Shown: positions 1-5,774 of the stretch, in pieces | Position numbering within the stretch: the first letter of the stretch is position 1 | How the letters are laid out: every line of letters begins with the position of its first letter | NCBI GenBank assembly: GCA_023426865.1 | Contig: JAEZBT010000281.1 | Coordinates: forward strand, 1 to 7,721 | Source: Actinomycetes bacterium | GTDB lineage: Bacteria > Actinomycetota > Actinomycetes > Actinomycetales > Cellulomonadaceae | Length of the DNA: 7,721 nucleotides | Direction: 5' to 3' | Program-made: the position numbers and the translations under genes | The notes under the pieces: generated by a model | What the model was told of the DNA's origin: nothing | The model's database searches: none | The model's input: only the letters and a program-made list of their open reading frames with translations

Positions 1-905
1 AGCATGTCGAGCTCGGCGTCTCCCGGCGCGAGCTGCGCGGGCGAGAGCCACGCCAGGTAGATGCGGGGAAGCTGCACCTGGTCGACAAGTGTTTCCGTCA
101 CGACGCTCGTCAGCACCGCGGCAGGCACCTGCAGCGGCGGCACGGCGGCACCGGCCTTCACGTCGCCGAACCAGTGTTCAACGCGGCGCCTCGTCTCGGC
201 CAGGTCGATGTCGCCGGCAATCACGAGGCTCGCGTTGCCGGGCGCGTAGTAGCGCGTGAAGAAGTCGACCACGTCTTCGTGGGTGGCGGCCGACAGGTCG
301 TCCATGTAGCCGATGGGCGGCCAGTGGTACGGATGGTCCTTCGGATAGAGCAGCTCGGGGAGGCGCAGGTCCGCCTTGCCGTACGGCGCATTCTCGTAAC
401 GCTCACGCCGCTCGTTCTTGACGATGTCGCGCTGGCTGTCGACGATCTGCGGCGTGACGACATCGAGCAGGTAGCCCATGCGGTCGGACTCGAGGTAGAG
501 CGCGAGGTCGAGTGCGTTCGACGGCAGGCTCTCGTAGTAGTTGGTGCGGTCGGTGTTGGTCGAGCCGTTGTTCGAGCCGCCCGCCGCCTCGAGCAGCGTG
601 TCGAACAGACCCTCGGCGACGTGGCCCGACCCCTCGAACATGAGGTGCTCGAACAGGTGCGCGAAGCCGGTCCGACCTGGCCGCTCGCGCGATGAGCCGA
701 CGTGATACCAGACGTTGACCTCGACCATCGGGACGCTGCGGTCCTGGTGGAGGATGACGTGGAGGCCATTTGGCAGCGTGAACGCCTCGTATGGGACCGA
801 GAGGCGAGTGGCCGCGGTCGGCGTGGCCTGCGCTTCGAGCGCCGCCGGGGTCCCGGCCGCCATGAGGGCGAACGCCAGGCCCACCCTCGACAATCTATCG
901 AGCAT
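1..905 (-). CDS. M16 family zinc peptidase, exported (C-terminus beyond window)
   Basis: Minus-strand frame open from the ATG at 905-903 to the window edge: 301 codons, 3' end missing. Residues 1-26 look like a Sec signal peptide (Arg at 4 and 7, hydrophobic 8-22, then ALEAQA), so the product is probably periplasmic or secreted. The mature part starts with the M16 opening FTLPNGLHVILHQD (42-55). The inverted zinc site HLFEH is at 83-87 (zinc ligands H83 and H87, catalytic E86). The third ligand is probably E165 in VKNERRERYEN, about 76 residues on, as the family expects. NNGSTNTDRTNYYE (112-125) and YYAPGNASLVIAGD (219-232) are also typical M16 segments. The family cleaves peptides or folded small proteins in a clam-shell chamber; the visible part covers the active N-terminal half. 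GAGGAG (918-913), 7 nt before the ATG, supports this start. The exported type suits Acidobacteriota, Gemmatimonadota or Proteobacteria rather than actinomycetes (inference). Family call confident, substrate unknown. Confidence 0.93.
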   Translation of the reverse strand, partial: MLDRLSRVGLAFALMAAGTPAALEAQATPTAATRLSVPYEAFTLPNGLHVILHQDRSVPMVEVNVWYHVGSSRERPGRTGFAHLFEHLMFEGSGHVAEGLFDTLLEAAGGSNNGSTNTDRTNYYESLPSNALDLALYLESDRMGYLLDVVTPQIVDSQRDIVKNERRERYENAPYGKADLRLPELLYPKDHPYHWPPIGYMDDLSAATHEDVVDFFTRYYAPGNASLVIAGDIDLAETRRRVEHWFGDVKAGAAVPPLQVPAAVLTSVVTETLVDQVQLPRIYLAWLSPAQLAPGDAELDM

Positions 906-912
906 TCCGACG

Positions 913-918
913 CTCCTC
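913..918 (-). promoter_or_regulatory. Ribosome binding site of the M16 peptidase
   Basis: GAGGAG on the minus strand lies 7 nt before the ATG at 905. It fixes the start that places the hydrophobic signal peptide at the very N-terminus. Confidence 0.6.
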
Positions 919-1045
919 GTAGCCGGTGAGGCCACTGATTCCGGACAGTCTACGCCGGAAGACGGTGATTGGACGTGGCAGGAGGCCGGCGGGTTGCCCC
1001 AAGCGCCCGTGACGCCGGGCCGCGGCGAAGTCGGTGTTCCGGGCG

Positions 1046-1246
1046 TCAGACGCGGGCGCCGAGCAGCCGGGCGGGCAGGAGCAGGACGGCACGCAGGAAC
1101 TGCAGCACGCCCTCGACGGCAATTCCCACCAGCCGGAACGGAAGGAGCACCAGCCAGACGATCGGGAAGACCACCAGGGCCAGCAGCGCGAGCGGCCAGC
1201 AGATGACGAACAGGAGGAGCCACAGCAGGAACTTCGTCATGTGCAT
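1046..1246 (-). CDS. Small hydrophobic membrane protein (66 aa), function unknown
   Basis: Minus-strand frame of 66 codons ending in TGA at 1048-1046. The sequence is almost wholly hydrophobic: residues 5-34 (FLLWLLLFVICWPLALLALV and onward) could form one long or two short helices, followed by PFRLVGIAVEGVLQFLRAVL and a basic PARLLGARV tail. An inner-membrane or membrane-associated protein is the likely reading. An ATG two codons in (1240-1238, giving MTKFLLW) is an equally good start, and neither has a clear ribosome binding site. Its upstream region ends within about ten bases at the apparent junction near 1255, so its native promoter may be missing. It lies 140 bp upstream of the M16 gene on the same strand. 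Codon pattern and hydrophobic periodicity favour a real gene. No function is assigned. Confidence 0.6.
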   Translation of the reverse strand: MHMTKFLLWLLLFVICWPLALLALVVFPIVWLVLLPFRLVGIAVEGVLQFLRAVLLLPARLLGARV

Positions 1247-1262
1247 ATCTGACGACTATTGA

Positions 1263-1736
1263 CGCCCAGGGGTTCGCGCCCGCGACGACGCCGGCGCGGC
1301 CGCCCGGCTGCTCGGCGAACTCGTACCACTCGACGCCCGCCCTGATCGCGTCCCCATCGCGACCGAGGATCGCCACATCGGCGCAGCGCTCAACGGCGCC
1401 GTCCAAGTCATGGCCGACATTGCCGTCCACGAAGGCGCCGCATTCGACCGGCTCTCCCGTGCGGGCCTGCTCCACGTCCCAGCACAGGCACTTCCCCGTG
1501 ACCTGGTCACCGACCACCCCGATGTTGCAGCGGCCCGGCTCAACGGCCGCACGGTTCCGGCACCCACCGAGATGCTTCGTACGGTGGCCACGATGTACGC
1601 GGAGGTCGCGGCTCACCCGATTGGTGGGAAGCCGCCCGGACCGTTCGCTCATACCGCTGCCGCGGGGCACTCCCAGGTACACCCGGCCGCGGCAGCATGC
1701 TCCCGGGAGGTGGCCCGTCCGGTCGTGGGAGGATGA
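1263..1736 (+). pseudogene. 5'-truncated reading frame, function unknown
   Basis: The frame is open from just after a TGA at 1260-1262 to a TGA at 1734-1736 (157 codons) and looks coding throughout: strong third-position G/C and a plausible helical, Ala/Leu/Arg-rich actinobacterial protein. Examples are RLLGELVPLDARPDRVPIA (near 1308-1364) and FDRLSRAGLLHVPAQALP (near 1446-1499). There is no ATG, GTG or TTG in the first 49 codons. The first ATG, at 1410, falls inside what looks like continuous protein. The simplest reading is the C-terminal part of a larger gene whose 5' end was lost at the breakpoint near 1255-1262. The last 25 residues or so look less ordered. The stop lies 4 nt before the DUF488 start, and the DUF488 ribosome binding site is inside this frame, so the two were probably one operon. 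I do not recognise the family. A short gene starting at 1410 is the alternative. Confidence 0.5.
1727..1732 (+). promoter_or_regulatory. Ribosome binding site of the DUF488 gene
   Basis: GGGAGG with an 8-nt spacer precedes the GTG at 1741. It selects this GTG over the longer open frame that extends upstream to 1420 and overlaps the previous gene. It lies inside the end of the preceding frame, which suggests translational coupling. Confidence 0.7.
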
Positions 1737-1740
1737 CCCG

Positions 1741-2223
1741 GTGACGGACCGGGCGCTCGCAATCGGTTGGGGCTACCAGGGCCGTGAACTCGACGATCTT
1801 GCCGAGAGCCTCCGTGCCTGGCGGGCGCGTGCTCTGGTGGACGTCCGGCTCAACCCGGTGTCCCGCAAACGCGGCTTCTCCCGCAAGGCACTGGCCGAGG
1901 CCTGCGCTGAGCTGGGAGTCGAGTACATCCATCTCCCAGCGCTTGGGAACCCGCGCGACAATCGCGATGGCTTCAGCAAGGCAGGAAGCGAGCGCACTGA
2001 AGCACACGAGCGCTATCGACGCGATGTCCTCCAGTCCGCTCCCGGGCAGCAAGCGATGCAAGCACTCGCCTCGATCACGCGAGAGGGTCTCGTCGTAGTC
2101 CTCTGTTTCGAGGCCACGGAGGGGCAGTGCCACCGAAGCCTTGTTCTGCAGGCGCTGCAGGACCAAAGAGGGACACACCCGGTGAACGGCGATGCGCTAG
2201 AAGAGCGTGGGCTGCGCCGCTGA
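1741..2223 (+). CDS. DUF488 family protein
   Basis: GTG start, 160 residues, about the usual length for a DUF488 domain. The family signature runs through the protein. The N-terminal GWGYQGRELDDLAESLR (9-25) matches the usual IGYEGRSLDEFL opening. ALVDVRLNPVSRKRGFS (31-47) is the conserved DVRxxPxSRxxGFSK block, followed by LAEACAELGVEYIHLPALGNP (51-71). Near the C-terminus, VVVLCFEATEGQCHRSLV (118-135) carries the conserved CFE...CHR motif (C122, C130, H131, R132). DUF488 proteins are cytosolic; their biochemical role is not settled, although the conserved Cys/His/Arg set suggests an enzyme or metal/nucleic-acid binder. The gene follows the truncated frame at 1263-1736 by 4 nt and overlaps the convergent gene at 2197 by 27 bp. 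Codon use is less G/C-biased than in the kinase operon downstream, which fits accessory DNA. Family call confident; role unknown. Confidence 0.88.
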   Translation: MTDRALAIGWGYQGRELDDLAESLRAWRARALVDVRLNPVSRKRGFSRKALAEACAELGVEYIHLPALGNPRDNRDGFSKAGSERTEAHERYRRDVLQSAPGQQAMQALASITREGLVVVLCFEATEGQCHRSLVLQALQDQRGTHPVNGDALEERGLRR

Positions 2224-3126
2224 AGCGTCGCGGCGCGCGGGGTAGTACGTACCTAGCAGGACGAACTGGCGACGACGTCGGGGGTCCTCCTGGTTGCCAA
2301 CGAAGATCGCTGGCGCGGTGCTCGAGTTGTACATGCGCTGCCAGAAGCGCTCGCGGATGACCTTCTCGAGCTCAGCATCCGAGAGGTCGCGGAAGCGGCG
2401 TTGCGCGGCAGTGAGCTCCCAGTCGATGAGCCCGAGCTGATGCCCCGAGCAGCCACCTTCCTCGCAATCGAAGCGCAACGAGGCTTTGAGCCGCGGCGCA
2501 TCAAGCATCCGTGGCTCATGGGCGCGGAACAGGTCGCCCTGCGCTGCGTAGTCGCGAAACCGGGTCAGCTGATCGGCGTTCCAGCCCGGGTGCTTGGACA
2601 CCCTCAGAGCGATGGTCCCCGTGGGCCGCAGCGCCGCGAGGGACGGAGCATTGAGGTCGGTCGTGACGGCGCGCTGTGCCGCACACAGGGAACCGCCGAT
2701 CATCGGTTCCACGTAGGGTGCTCGCTTGGGCCAGCCCTCAAGGTGCGAGATCGTCGCGAAGCTCTCCGCGTCGACCTTGAGTGACTCGGGCCGCCGGTCT
2801 GACCCTGCGTCGCGGACCTTGACGCGAACAATGTCGTACTTCCGGAACTTCTGACCGTCCTCCAGATATCGGAAGGGCACCGGGTACAGCCGGACCCATC
2901 GAAGGGGCGCCAAGGCAACTCCCGCCACACACACGGTGTCGCCGTAGTGGCGCGACGGCTGGGGTGCCGCCTTGACGACGATCAGCACCTCGATGACACG
3001 GCCAGCACGGTCCCGTTCCCTGGCCTCGGCAACCTCCGCGGGCTCCTGCACAGCACACAGAGTGCCAAGTGGAACCGACGAACGGGCGTACAACGCGCGT
3101 GCTCGCCCCTGGGAGAGGGCGGTCAT
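2197..3126 (-). CDS. Uncharacterised protein with CxxxxCxxH cluster, convergent with DUF488 gene
   Basis: With the ATG at 3126 the product has 309 residues and ends at TAG 2199-2197. The conserved-looking core begins about 46 residues in: VLIVVKAAPQPSRHYGDTV, then VAGVALAPLRWVRLYPVPFR and FRKYDIVRVKVRD, a beta-rich segment. A likely metal-binding cluster follows, RFDCEEGGCSGHQLGLIDWE, with C221, C226 and H229. The C-terminal part has RFWQRMYNSSTAPAIFVGN and a basic RRRRQFVLLGTYYP strand. There is no signal peptide or membrane segment, so the protein is probably cytosolic. The start is uncertain. GTG at 2988 coincides with the start of the core but lacks a ribosome binding site, as does the ATG at 3126. 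TTG at 3207 would run into the repeat block at 3178-3203, so I disfavour it. The tail-to-tail overlap with DUF488 suggests a paired accessory module, possibly nucleic-acid related (inference). Real gene likely; function unknown. Confidence 0.75.
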   Translation of the reverse strand: MTALSQGRARALYARSSVPLGTLCAVQEPAEVAEARERDRAGRVIEVLIVVKAAPQPSRHYGDTVCVAGVALAPLRWVRLYPVPFRYLEDGQKFRKYDIVRVKVRDAGSDRRPESLKVDAESFATISHLEGWPKRAPYVEPMIGGSLCAAQRAVTTDLNAPSLAALRPTGTIALRVSKHPGWNADQLTRFRDYAAQGDLFRAHEPRMLDAPRLKASLRFDCEEGGCSGHQLGLIDWELTAAQRRFRDLSDAELEKVIRERFWQRMYNSSTAPAIFVGNQEDPRRRRQFVLLGTYYPARRDASAAQPTLF

Positions 3127-3177
3127 TGGCAATCCGTCGGCCGCAGGTGTCCGCCCCGATCCGCACGCGTCCGTAGG

Positions 3178-3203
3178 CGGTGTCCGTTGACATCTCGTTG
3201 ACA
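3178..3203 (+). repeat. Tandem GTTGACA repeat, candidate integrase arm site (left)
   Basis: GTTGACA occurs at 3186-3192 and again at 3197-3203, an 11-bp period or one helical turn, preceded by GGCGGTGTC (3177-3185). The block has the same layout and partly the same bases as 3418-3446 on the other side of the tRNA fragment. Paired direct repeats spaced by a helical turn are typical arm-type binding sites of tyrosine recombinases. Assignment is inferred. TTGACA also resembles a -35 box, but I see no matching -10 element. Confidence 0.35.
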
Positions 3204-3210
3204 CCAACGC

Positions 3211-3248
3211 CAGAGGCCCTTCCGATCTCTCGATCGGAAGGGCCTCTG
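3211..3248 (-). terminator. Strong hairpin after the tRNA-Met fragment, likely terminator
   Basis: A perfect 17-bp inverted repeat (3211-3227 with 3232-3248) encloses a 4-nt loop. Stem arm: CAGAGGCCCTTCCGATC. It starts 17 nt after the 3' end of the minus-strand tRNA fragment, the normal place for the terminator of a tRNA gene. No T-tract follows, which is common for GC-rich actinobacterial terminators. Being symmetric, it could also shield the integrase region from leftward gene transcription. Confidence 0.75.
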
Positions 3249-3265
3249 ACCTGGTACTTCACTTG

Positions 3266-3307
3266 TAGCGGGGGCAGGATTTGAACCTGCGACCTCTGGG
3301 TTATGAG
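3266..3307 (-). other. Attachment-site core: 3' fragment of tRNA-Met(CAU)
   Basis: Read on the minus strand, the 42 nt form the 3' part of a tRNA: anticodon loop CTCATAA, 3' anticodon strand CCCAG, variable loop AGGTC, T arm GCAGG-TTCAAAT-CCTGC (perfect 5-bp stem), acceptor strand CCCCGCT and discriminator A. CCA is not encoded; CAA follows. The upstream sequence (3308-3345) does not supply the matching CTGGG strand, a D arm or a 5' acceptor strand, so this is not a working tRNA. Identity that runs from the anticodon loop to the 3' end is the classic footprint of tyrosine-recombinase integration into a tRNA gene. The integrase at 3466 sits on the non-tRNA side, and a tRNA-type terminator on the other. 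This looks like the junction distal to the intact tRNA, or an attP core. Confidence 0.8.
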
Positions 3308-3318
3308 TGCAGCCCCTC

Positions 3319-3346
3319 TTGCGCCTGCACCCCTCCTGACTAGGCT
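3319..3346 (+). promoter_or_regulatory. Candidate promoter upstream of the integrase
   Basis: TTGCGC (3319-3324) and TAGGCT (3341-3346) are 16 bp apart and resemble sigma-70 -35/-10 elements. An ATG at 3353 lies 6 nt after the -10-like box and would start a leaderless 41-codon frame overlapping the integrase start. Pattern evidence only. Confidence 0.3.
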
Positions 3347-3417
3347 GTACTCATGCATCCGCGCACGTCAGAGCCTCTCATGCGTACGCCGACGTCCGCT
3401 CCTGTTCGCCAGCTCTC

Positions 3418-3446
3418 GGCTGTGTCTGCCCACATTGCGCCCACAT
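3418..3446 (+). repeat. Tandem GCCCACAT repeat, candidate integrase arm site (right)
   Basis: GCCCACAT occurs at 3428-3435 and 3439-3446, with an 11-bp period, 20 bp before the integrase start. It lies on the integrase side of the tRNA-derived core, where arm-type sites for the integrase N-terminal domain are expected. Direct repeats right before int could also act as an autoregulatory operator. Confidence 0.45.
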
Positions 3447-3465
3447 CGGGGACGGGGGCGTCGCG

Positions 3466-4647
3466 ATGGCATGGGTGACCGTGCGGCGGGCCGACGACGG
3501 CAAGAAGCGGTACCAGGGCCGCTACCGGGACGGGTCAGGAGCCAAGCGCACCGCCGGGACATTCAGCACCGAGAAGGCCGCGATGCAGGCCGCCGTCCGC
3601 GCCGAACTCGCACTCGCCGAGGGGACGTGGATCGACCCACGCGCCGGGCGCCTGACCTTCCGGGAGTACGCCGAGAACGTCTGGCTGCCCTCCCGGCACC
3701 TCGAGGTCACCACCTACGCCGCCTACGCCTCGAACCTGCGCATCCACTTCATCCCGTTCTTCGGGGACTACCCCATGGCGCGGATCATGCCCGCGATGGT
3801 CCAGGCGTGGGTCAACCAAGCCGGGAAGCCGAACACCGTCGCCGGCAAGCAACGCAAGGGCCTGTCCGCGCGCTCGATCGTCAAGTACCACGTCATGCTG
3901 CACTCGATCTTCGCCCGCGCCGTCGCCGACCGGATCATCCCCTTCAACCCCTGCGCGGCCACGGACCTACCCAAGGTCGTGACGACCAAGACCCGCACCC
4001 TCACGCCCGACGAGTACACCCGGCTGCTGGCGCAGATCCCGCCCCGGTTCACCGTGATGGTCATGACAGCGATCGAGACCGGGCTGCGCTGGGGTGAGCT
4101 GGTCGCTCTTCGACCCCGGCACATCGACACCAGCACCTGCACCATCACCGTGCAGGACACCATCGTCGAGGTCTCGGCCAAGGACTCCCCCACCGGCCAA
4201 CGCATGCTCGTCAAGCCCTACCCCAAAGACGACGAACACCGAACCCTCGCCGTCTCCCAGGACCTGATCGACGCCCTCACCTCACGCATCCGCGACCTCG
4301 ACCTCGCGGCCGATGACCTCCTGTTCCCCTCGCGTGAGACCGCAGGTGGCCAGCCGCTGTCGCGGGCCACGTTCAACACTCGCTATTGGCGACCCGCCGT
4401 CCAACGCTCCGGCATCGACTTCCCCGTCCGCATGCACGACCTGCGCCACGCCCACGCCTCCTGGCTCCTCGCCGGCGGCGCCGACCTGCGATCCGTCATG
4501 GCACGCATGGGCCACGCCCAGATCCAAACCACCCAGAAGTACCTGCACACCCTCGACGACGCCGACCAAAGAGCCCTCGCCGCGTTCCGCTCTGTTCACA
4601 GTCGCACTCCTCCGAGACCGCAGCACCCGCTAGGGCAGGGCACCTGA
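3466..4647 (+). CDS. int: Tyrosine recombinase/integrase
   Basis: 393 residues, normal length for a phage or integrative-element integrase. An N-terminal arm-binding segment (about 1-60: AWVTVRRADDGKKRYQGRYR, then GTFSTEKAA) precedes a SAM-like core-binding domain (about 62-165). The catalytic domain (about 177-377) carries the full set: R208 in TGLRWGEL, a candidate beta-hairpin Lys (K250 or K254), H324 and R327 in MHDLRHAH, H350 in MARMGH, and nucleophile Y359 in TQKYLH. The enzyme should cut and rejoin DNA at the tRNA-Met core at 3266-3307 through a 3'-phosphotyrosyl intermediate. The ATG at 3466 has only a weak G-rich tract (near 3449-3455) as ribosome binding site. No excisionase, replication or transfer gene follows: the next gene is convergent and begins its stop only 66 bp away. 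This suggests the far end of a larger element or a remnant. The catalytic set is intact, so activity is possible. Confidence 0.95.
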   Translation: MAWVTVRRADDGKKRYQGRYRDGSGAKRTAGTFSTEKAAMQAAVRAELALAEGTWIDPRAGRLTFREYAENVWLPSRHLEVTTYAAYASNLRIHFIPFFGDYPMARIMPAMVQAWVNQAGKPNTVAGKQRKGLSARSIVKYHVMLHSIFARAVADRIIPFNPCAATDLPKVVTTKTRTLTPDEYTRLLAQIPPRFTVMVMTAIETGLRWGELVALRPRHIDTSTCTITVQDTIVEVSAKDSPTGQRMLVKPYPKDDEHRTLAVSQDLIDALTSRIRDLDLAADDLLFPSRETAGGQPLSRATFNTRYWRPAVQRSGIDFPVRMHDLRHAHASWLLAGGADLRSVMARMGHAQIQTTQKYLHTLDDADQRALAAFRSVHSRTPPRPQHPLGQGT

Positions 4648-4713
4648 GGCCCGGACGCGACCTCCGCGCACAATCGCGGGCCATCGCCGCCATCACGGTC
4701 TGGGCCGGCGCGG

Positions 4714-5124
4714 TCACGATCGCCCGACCCGAAGGATCACCAGCGCGACGATACCGGCCGCCAGACCGGCCCCGGCCCATCGCAACAGTTCCGCGATGAC
4801 GGCGAAGGCGTCGCGCCCCGCCACGTGTGACGCGACACCGGTGTACGTCGCCAGGGCCGCATCGGCGATCACGACGAGGGGTCCGGCCAGGACGCCGCAG
4901 AGAGCCAGCGTGCGCAGGGGTGACGGTCGCCGTCCGAAGACGACGACCGCCACCCAGACCCCCAGGACGAGCAGGTGCGCGGACCCTCGAGTCACGGCCG
5001 GACCCTCACCGGGACCCGCCGTCAGCGTCGTGCCGCTGAGGACGGGCACGAGCAGCGCGCTCCCGGTCAGCCAGGCCACCGTCGGGCGGTGGGTGGCAGC
5101 CCGGGTGCCCGGCCCCCGTGTCAT
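4714..5124 (-). CDS. Small four-helix membrane protein (136 aa), function unknown
   Basis: The start is the ATG at 5124-5122, which overlaps the stop of the preceding gene as ATGA and so indicates translational coupling. Longer versions of the frame are the Arg-rich shadow of that gene. Predicted helices lie near residues 17-36 (VAWLTGSALLVPVLSGTTLT), 48-64 (GSAHLLVLGVWVAVVVF), 72-94 (TLALCGVLAGPLVVIADAAL and onward) and 113-132 (LLRWAGAGLAAGIVALVILR). The N-terminal 16 residues are basic, and the C-terminus ends RVGRS, giving a positive cytoplasmic face at both ends. There is no recognised catalytic motif or known family. It probably works with the 177-aa protein encoded just upstream, for example as a two-subunit membrane complex, and may be a target of the divergent two-component system (inference from position). 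It converges on the integrase with a 66-bp gap. Confidence 0.7.
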   Translation of the reverse strand: MTRGPGTRAATHRPTVAWLTGSALLVPVLSGTTLTAGPGEGPAVTRGSAHLLVLGVWVAVVVFGRRPSPLRTLALCGVLAGPLVVIADAALATYTGVASHVAGRDAFAVIAELLRWAGAGLAAGIVALVILRVGRS

Positions 5125-5654
5125 CGGGAGGACGACTGGACTGCCGCCCGGCGCTGCCGGCGCACGATCGCCCAGGCGACGGCGCCCGTCAGCACGCCGA
5201 GCGCGAGCCCGGTGTGCATCCCGGAGAACACGGCGGCGCCGCGGAGCACCACGTCCTGCAGCTCCGGGTCGATGCCCGCGAGGTTGTCGCCGAGCCGAGG
5301 GGGCGCGCCGTCGAACGCGCGCGTCCAGAGCAGCTGGTGGGTCGCCGCGAGGAGGACGCCGTGGACCGCGCCGGTCGCGACGAGGGCGAGGAAGGGCGCC
5401 CGCACGACGGGCCGCGTCGCGACGACGACCCACGCGACGAGCGGGAGCACGGCGAGGAGGAAGGACGTGACCGAGCTACCGGTCAGAACACCGAAGTCGT
5501 GCAGGACGACCCGCGGCAGCCCGAGGGCGGCGAGACCGACGACGGCGGTCGTGGGGAGCCCGAGGAACCGCCGCACGGGGCCAGCCCGTCGGGGCGTGTG
5601 GTCGACGGCTGACGGGCCGAGCTGACGGGAAACGGGAGGAGTCGAAGTAGTCAT
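5121..5654 (-). CDS. Four-helix membrane protein (177 aa), function unknown
   Basis: ATG at 5654-5652, 177 residues, stop TGA at 5123-5121 shared with the next start. The first 30 residues are polar and Arg-rich (RRAGPVRRF), likely cytoplasmic. Helices lie near 32-50 (TTAVVGLAALGLPRVVL), 61-80 (VTSFLLAVLPLVAWVVVAT), 87-109 (PFLALVATGAVHGVLLAATH) and 136-164 (VVLRGAAVFSGMHTGLALGV and onward). Between helices 3 and 4 is an external loop of about 25 residues with several acidic positions (GDNLAGIDPELQD). His52, His98, His106 and His147 lie in or near helices and could bind a metal or cofactor, but this is speculation. No ribosome binding site is visible. A -10-like TACGGT 7 nt before the ATG suggests a leaderless transcript. 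The gene is transcribed divergently from the sensor kinase. I do not recognise the family. Confidence 0.75.
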   Translation of the reverse strand: MTTSTPPVSRQLGPSAVDHTPRRAGPVRRFLGLPTTAVVGLAALGLPRVVLHDFGVLTGSSVTSFLLAVLPLVAWVVVATRPVVRAPFLALVATGAVHGVLLAATHQLLWTRAFDGAPPRLGDNLAGIDPELQDVVLRGAAVFSGMHTGLALGVLTGAVAWAIVRRQRRAAVQSSSR

Positions 5655-5686
5655 GGCGCCGACCGTAGAAATTCTCGTACGGCGCC
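5655..5686. promoter_or_regulatory. Imperfect palindrome over the membrane-pair promoter
   Basis: GGCGCCG (5655-5661) and CGGCGCC (5680-5686) flank an inner AGAA-A-TTCT dyad (5667-5675) with nearly the same centre, about 5671. The minus-strand -10-like TACGGT (5667-5662) lies inside it, 7 nt before the ATG at 5654. A dimeric regulator bound here would cover the transcription start. The protein that binds is unknown; the adjacent NarL-type regulator is the obvious candidate. Confidence 0.4.
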
Positions 5687-5728
5687 GCGTCGGTCCGGGA
5701 TCAGGACCTCAATACGGTCCGGGGCGAC

Positions 5729-5758
5729 GCCGGGAGTCGCCCCGTGGCGACTCCCGGC
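5729..5758. promoter_or_regulatory. Perfect inverted repeat upstream of the sensor kinase, candidate operator
   Basis: A perfect 13-bp inverted repeat (arm GCCGGGAGTCGCC, 5729-5741 with 5746-5758) encloses CCGT. It ends 16 bp before the -10-like TACCCT, so its right arm covers the expected -35 position of the kinase promoter. No gene reads into it from either side, so an operator fits better than a terminator. Confidence 0.45.
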
Positions 5759-5774
5759 ACCCACGGACGCTGCC

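Noticed and set aside
174..769. Open frames on both strands inside the M16 gene
   Set aside because: They have Arg/Thr/Ser- or Val/Arg-rich compositions typical of out-of-frame high-GC DNA, while the correct minus frame has HxxEH and a signal peptide.
1256..1591. Minus-strand 111-codon frame
   Set aside because: Ser/Arg/Ala-rich shadow of the plus-strand truncated frame; no motif or ribosome binding site.
3266..3345. A complete tRNA-Met gene on the minus strand
   Set aside because: Upstream of the anticodon loop only 3 of 5 anticodon-stem positions pair and no D arm or 5' acceptor strand is recognisable, so only the 3' fragment is supported.
3178..3446. CRISPR-like array from the short repeats
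   Set aside because: Units are 7-8 bp, only two per block with an 11-bp period and no spacers of regular length; they fit protein-binding sites instead.
4648..4682. Terminator between the integrase and the convergent membrane gene
   Set aside because: Only a 6-bp stem (GGCCCG/CGGGCC) with a 23-nt loop and no T-tract; not convincing.
4796..5625. Long plus-strand frames opposite the membrane pair
   Set aside because: Arg-rich low-complexity translations; the minus strand has two coherent four-helix proteins joined by an ATGA overlap.
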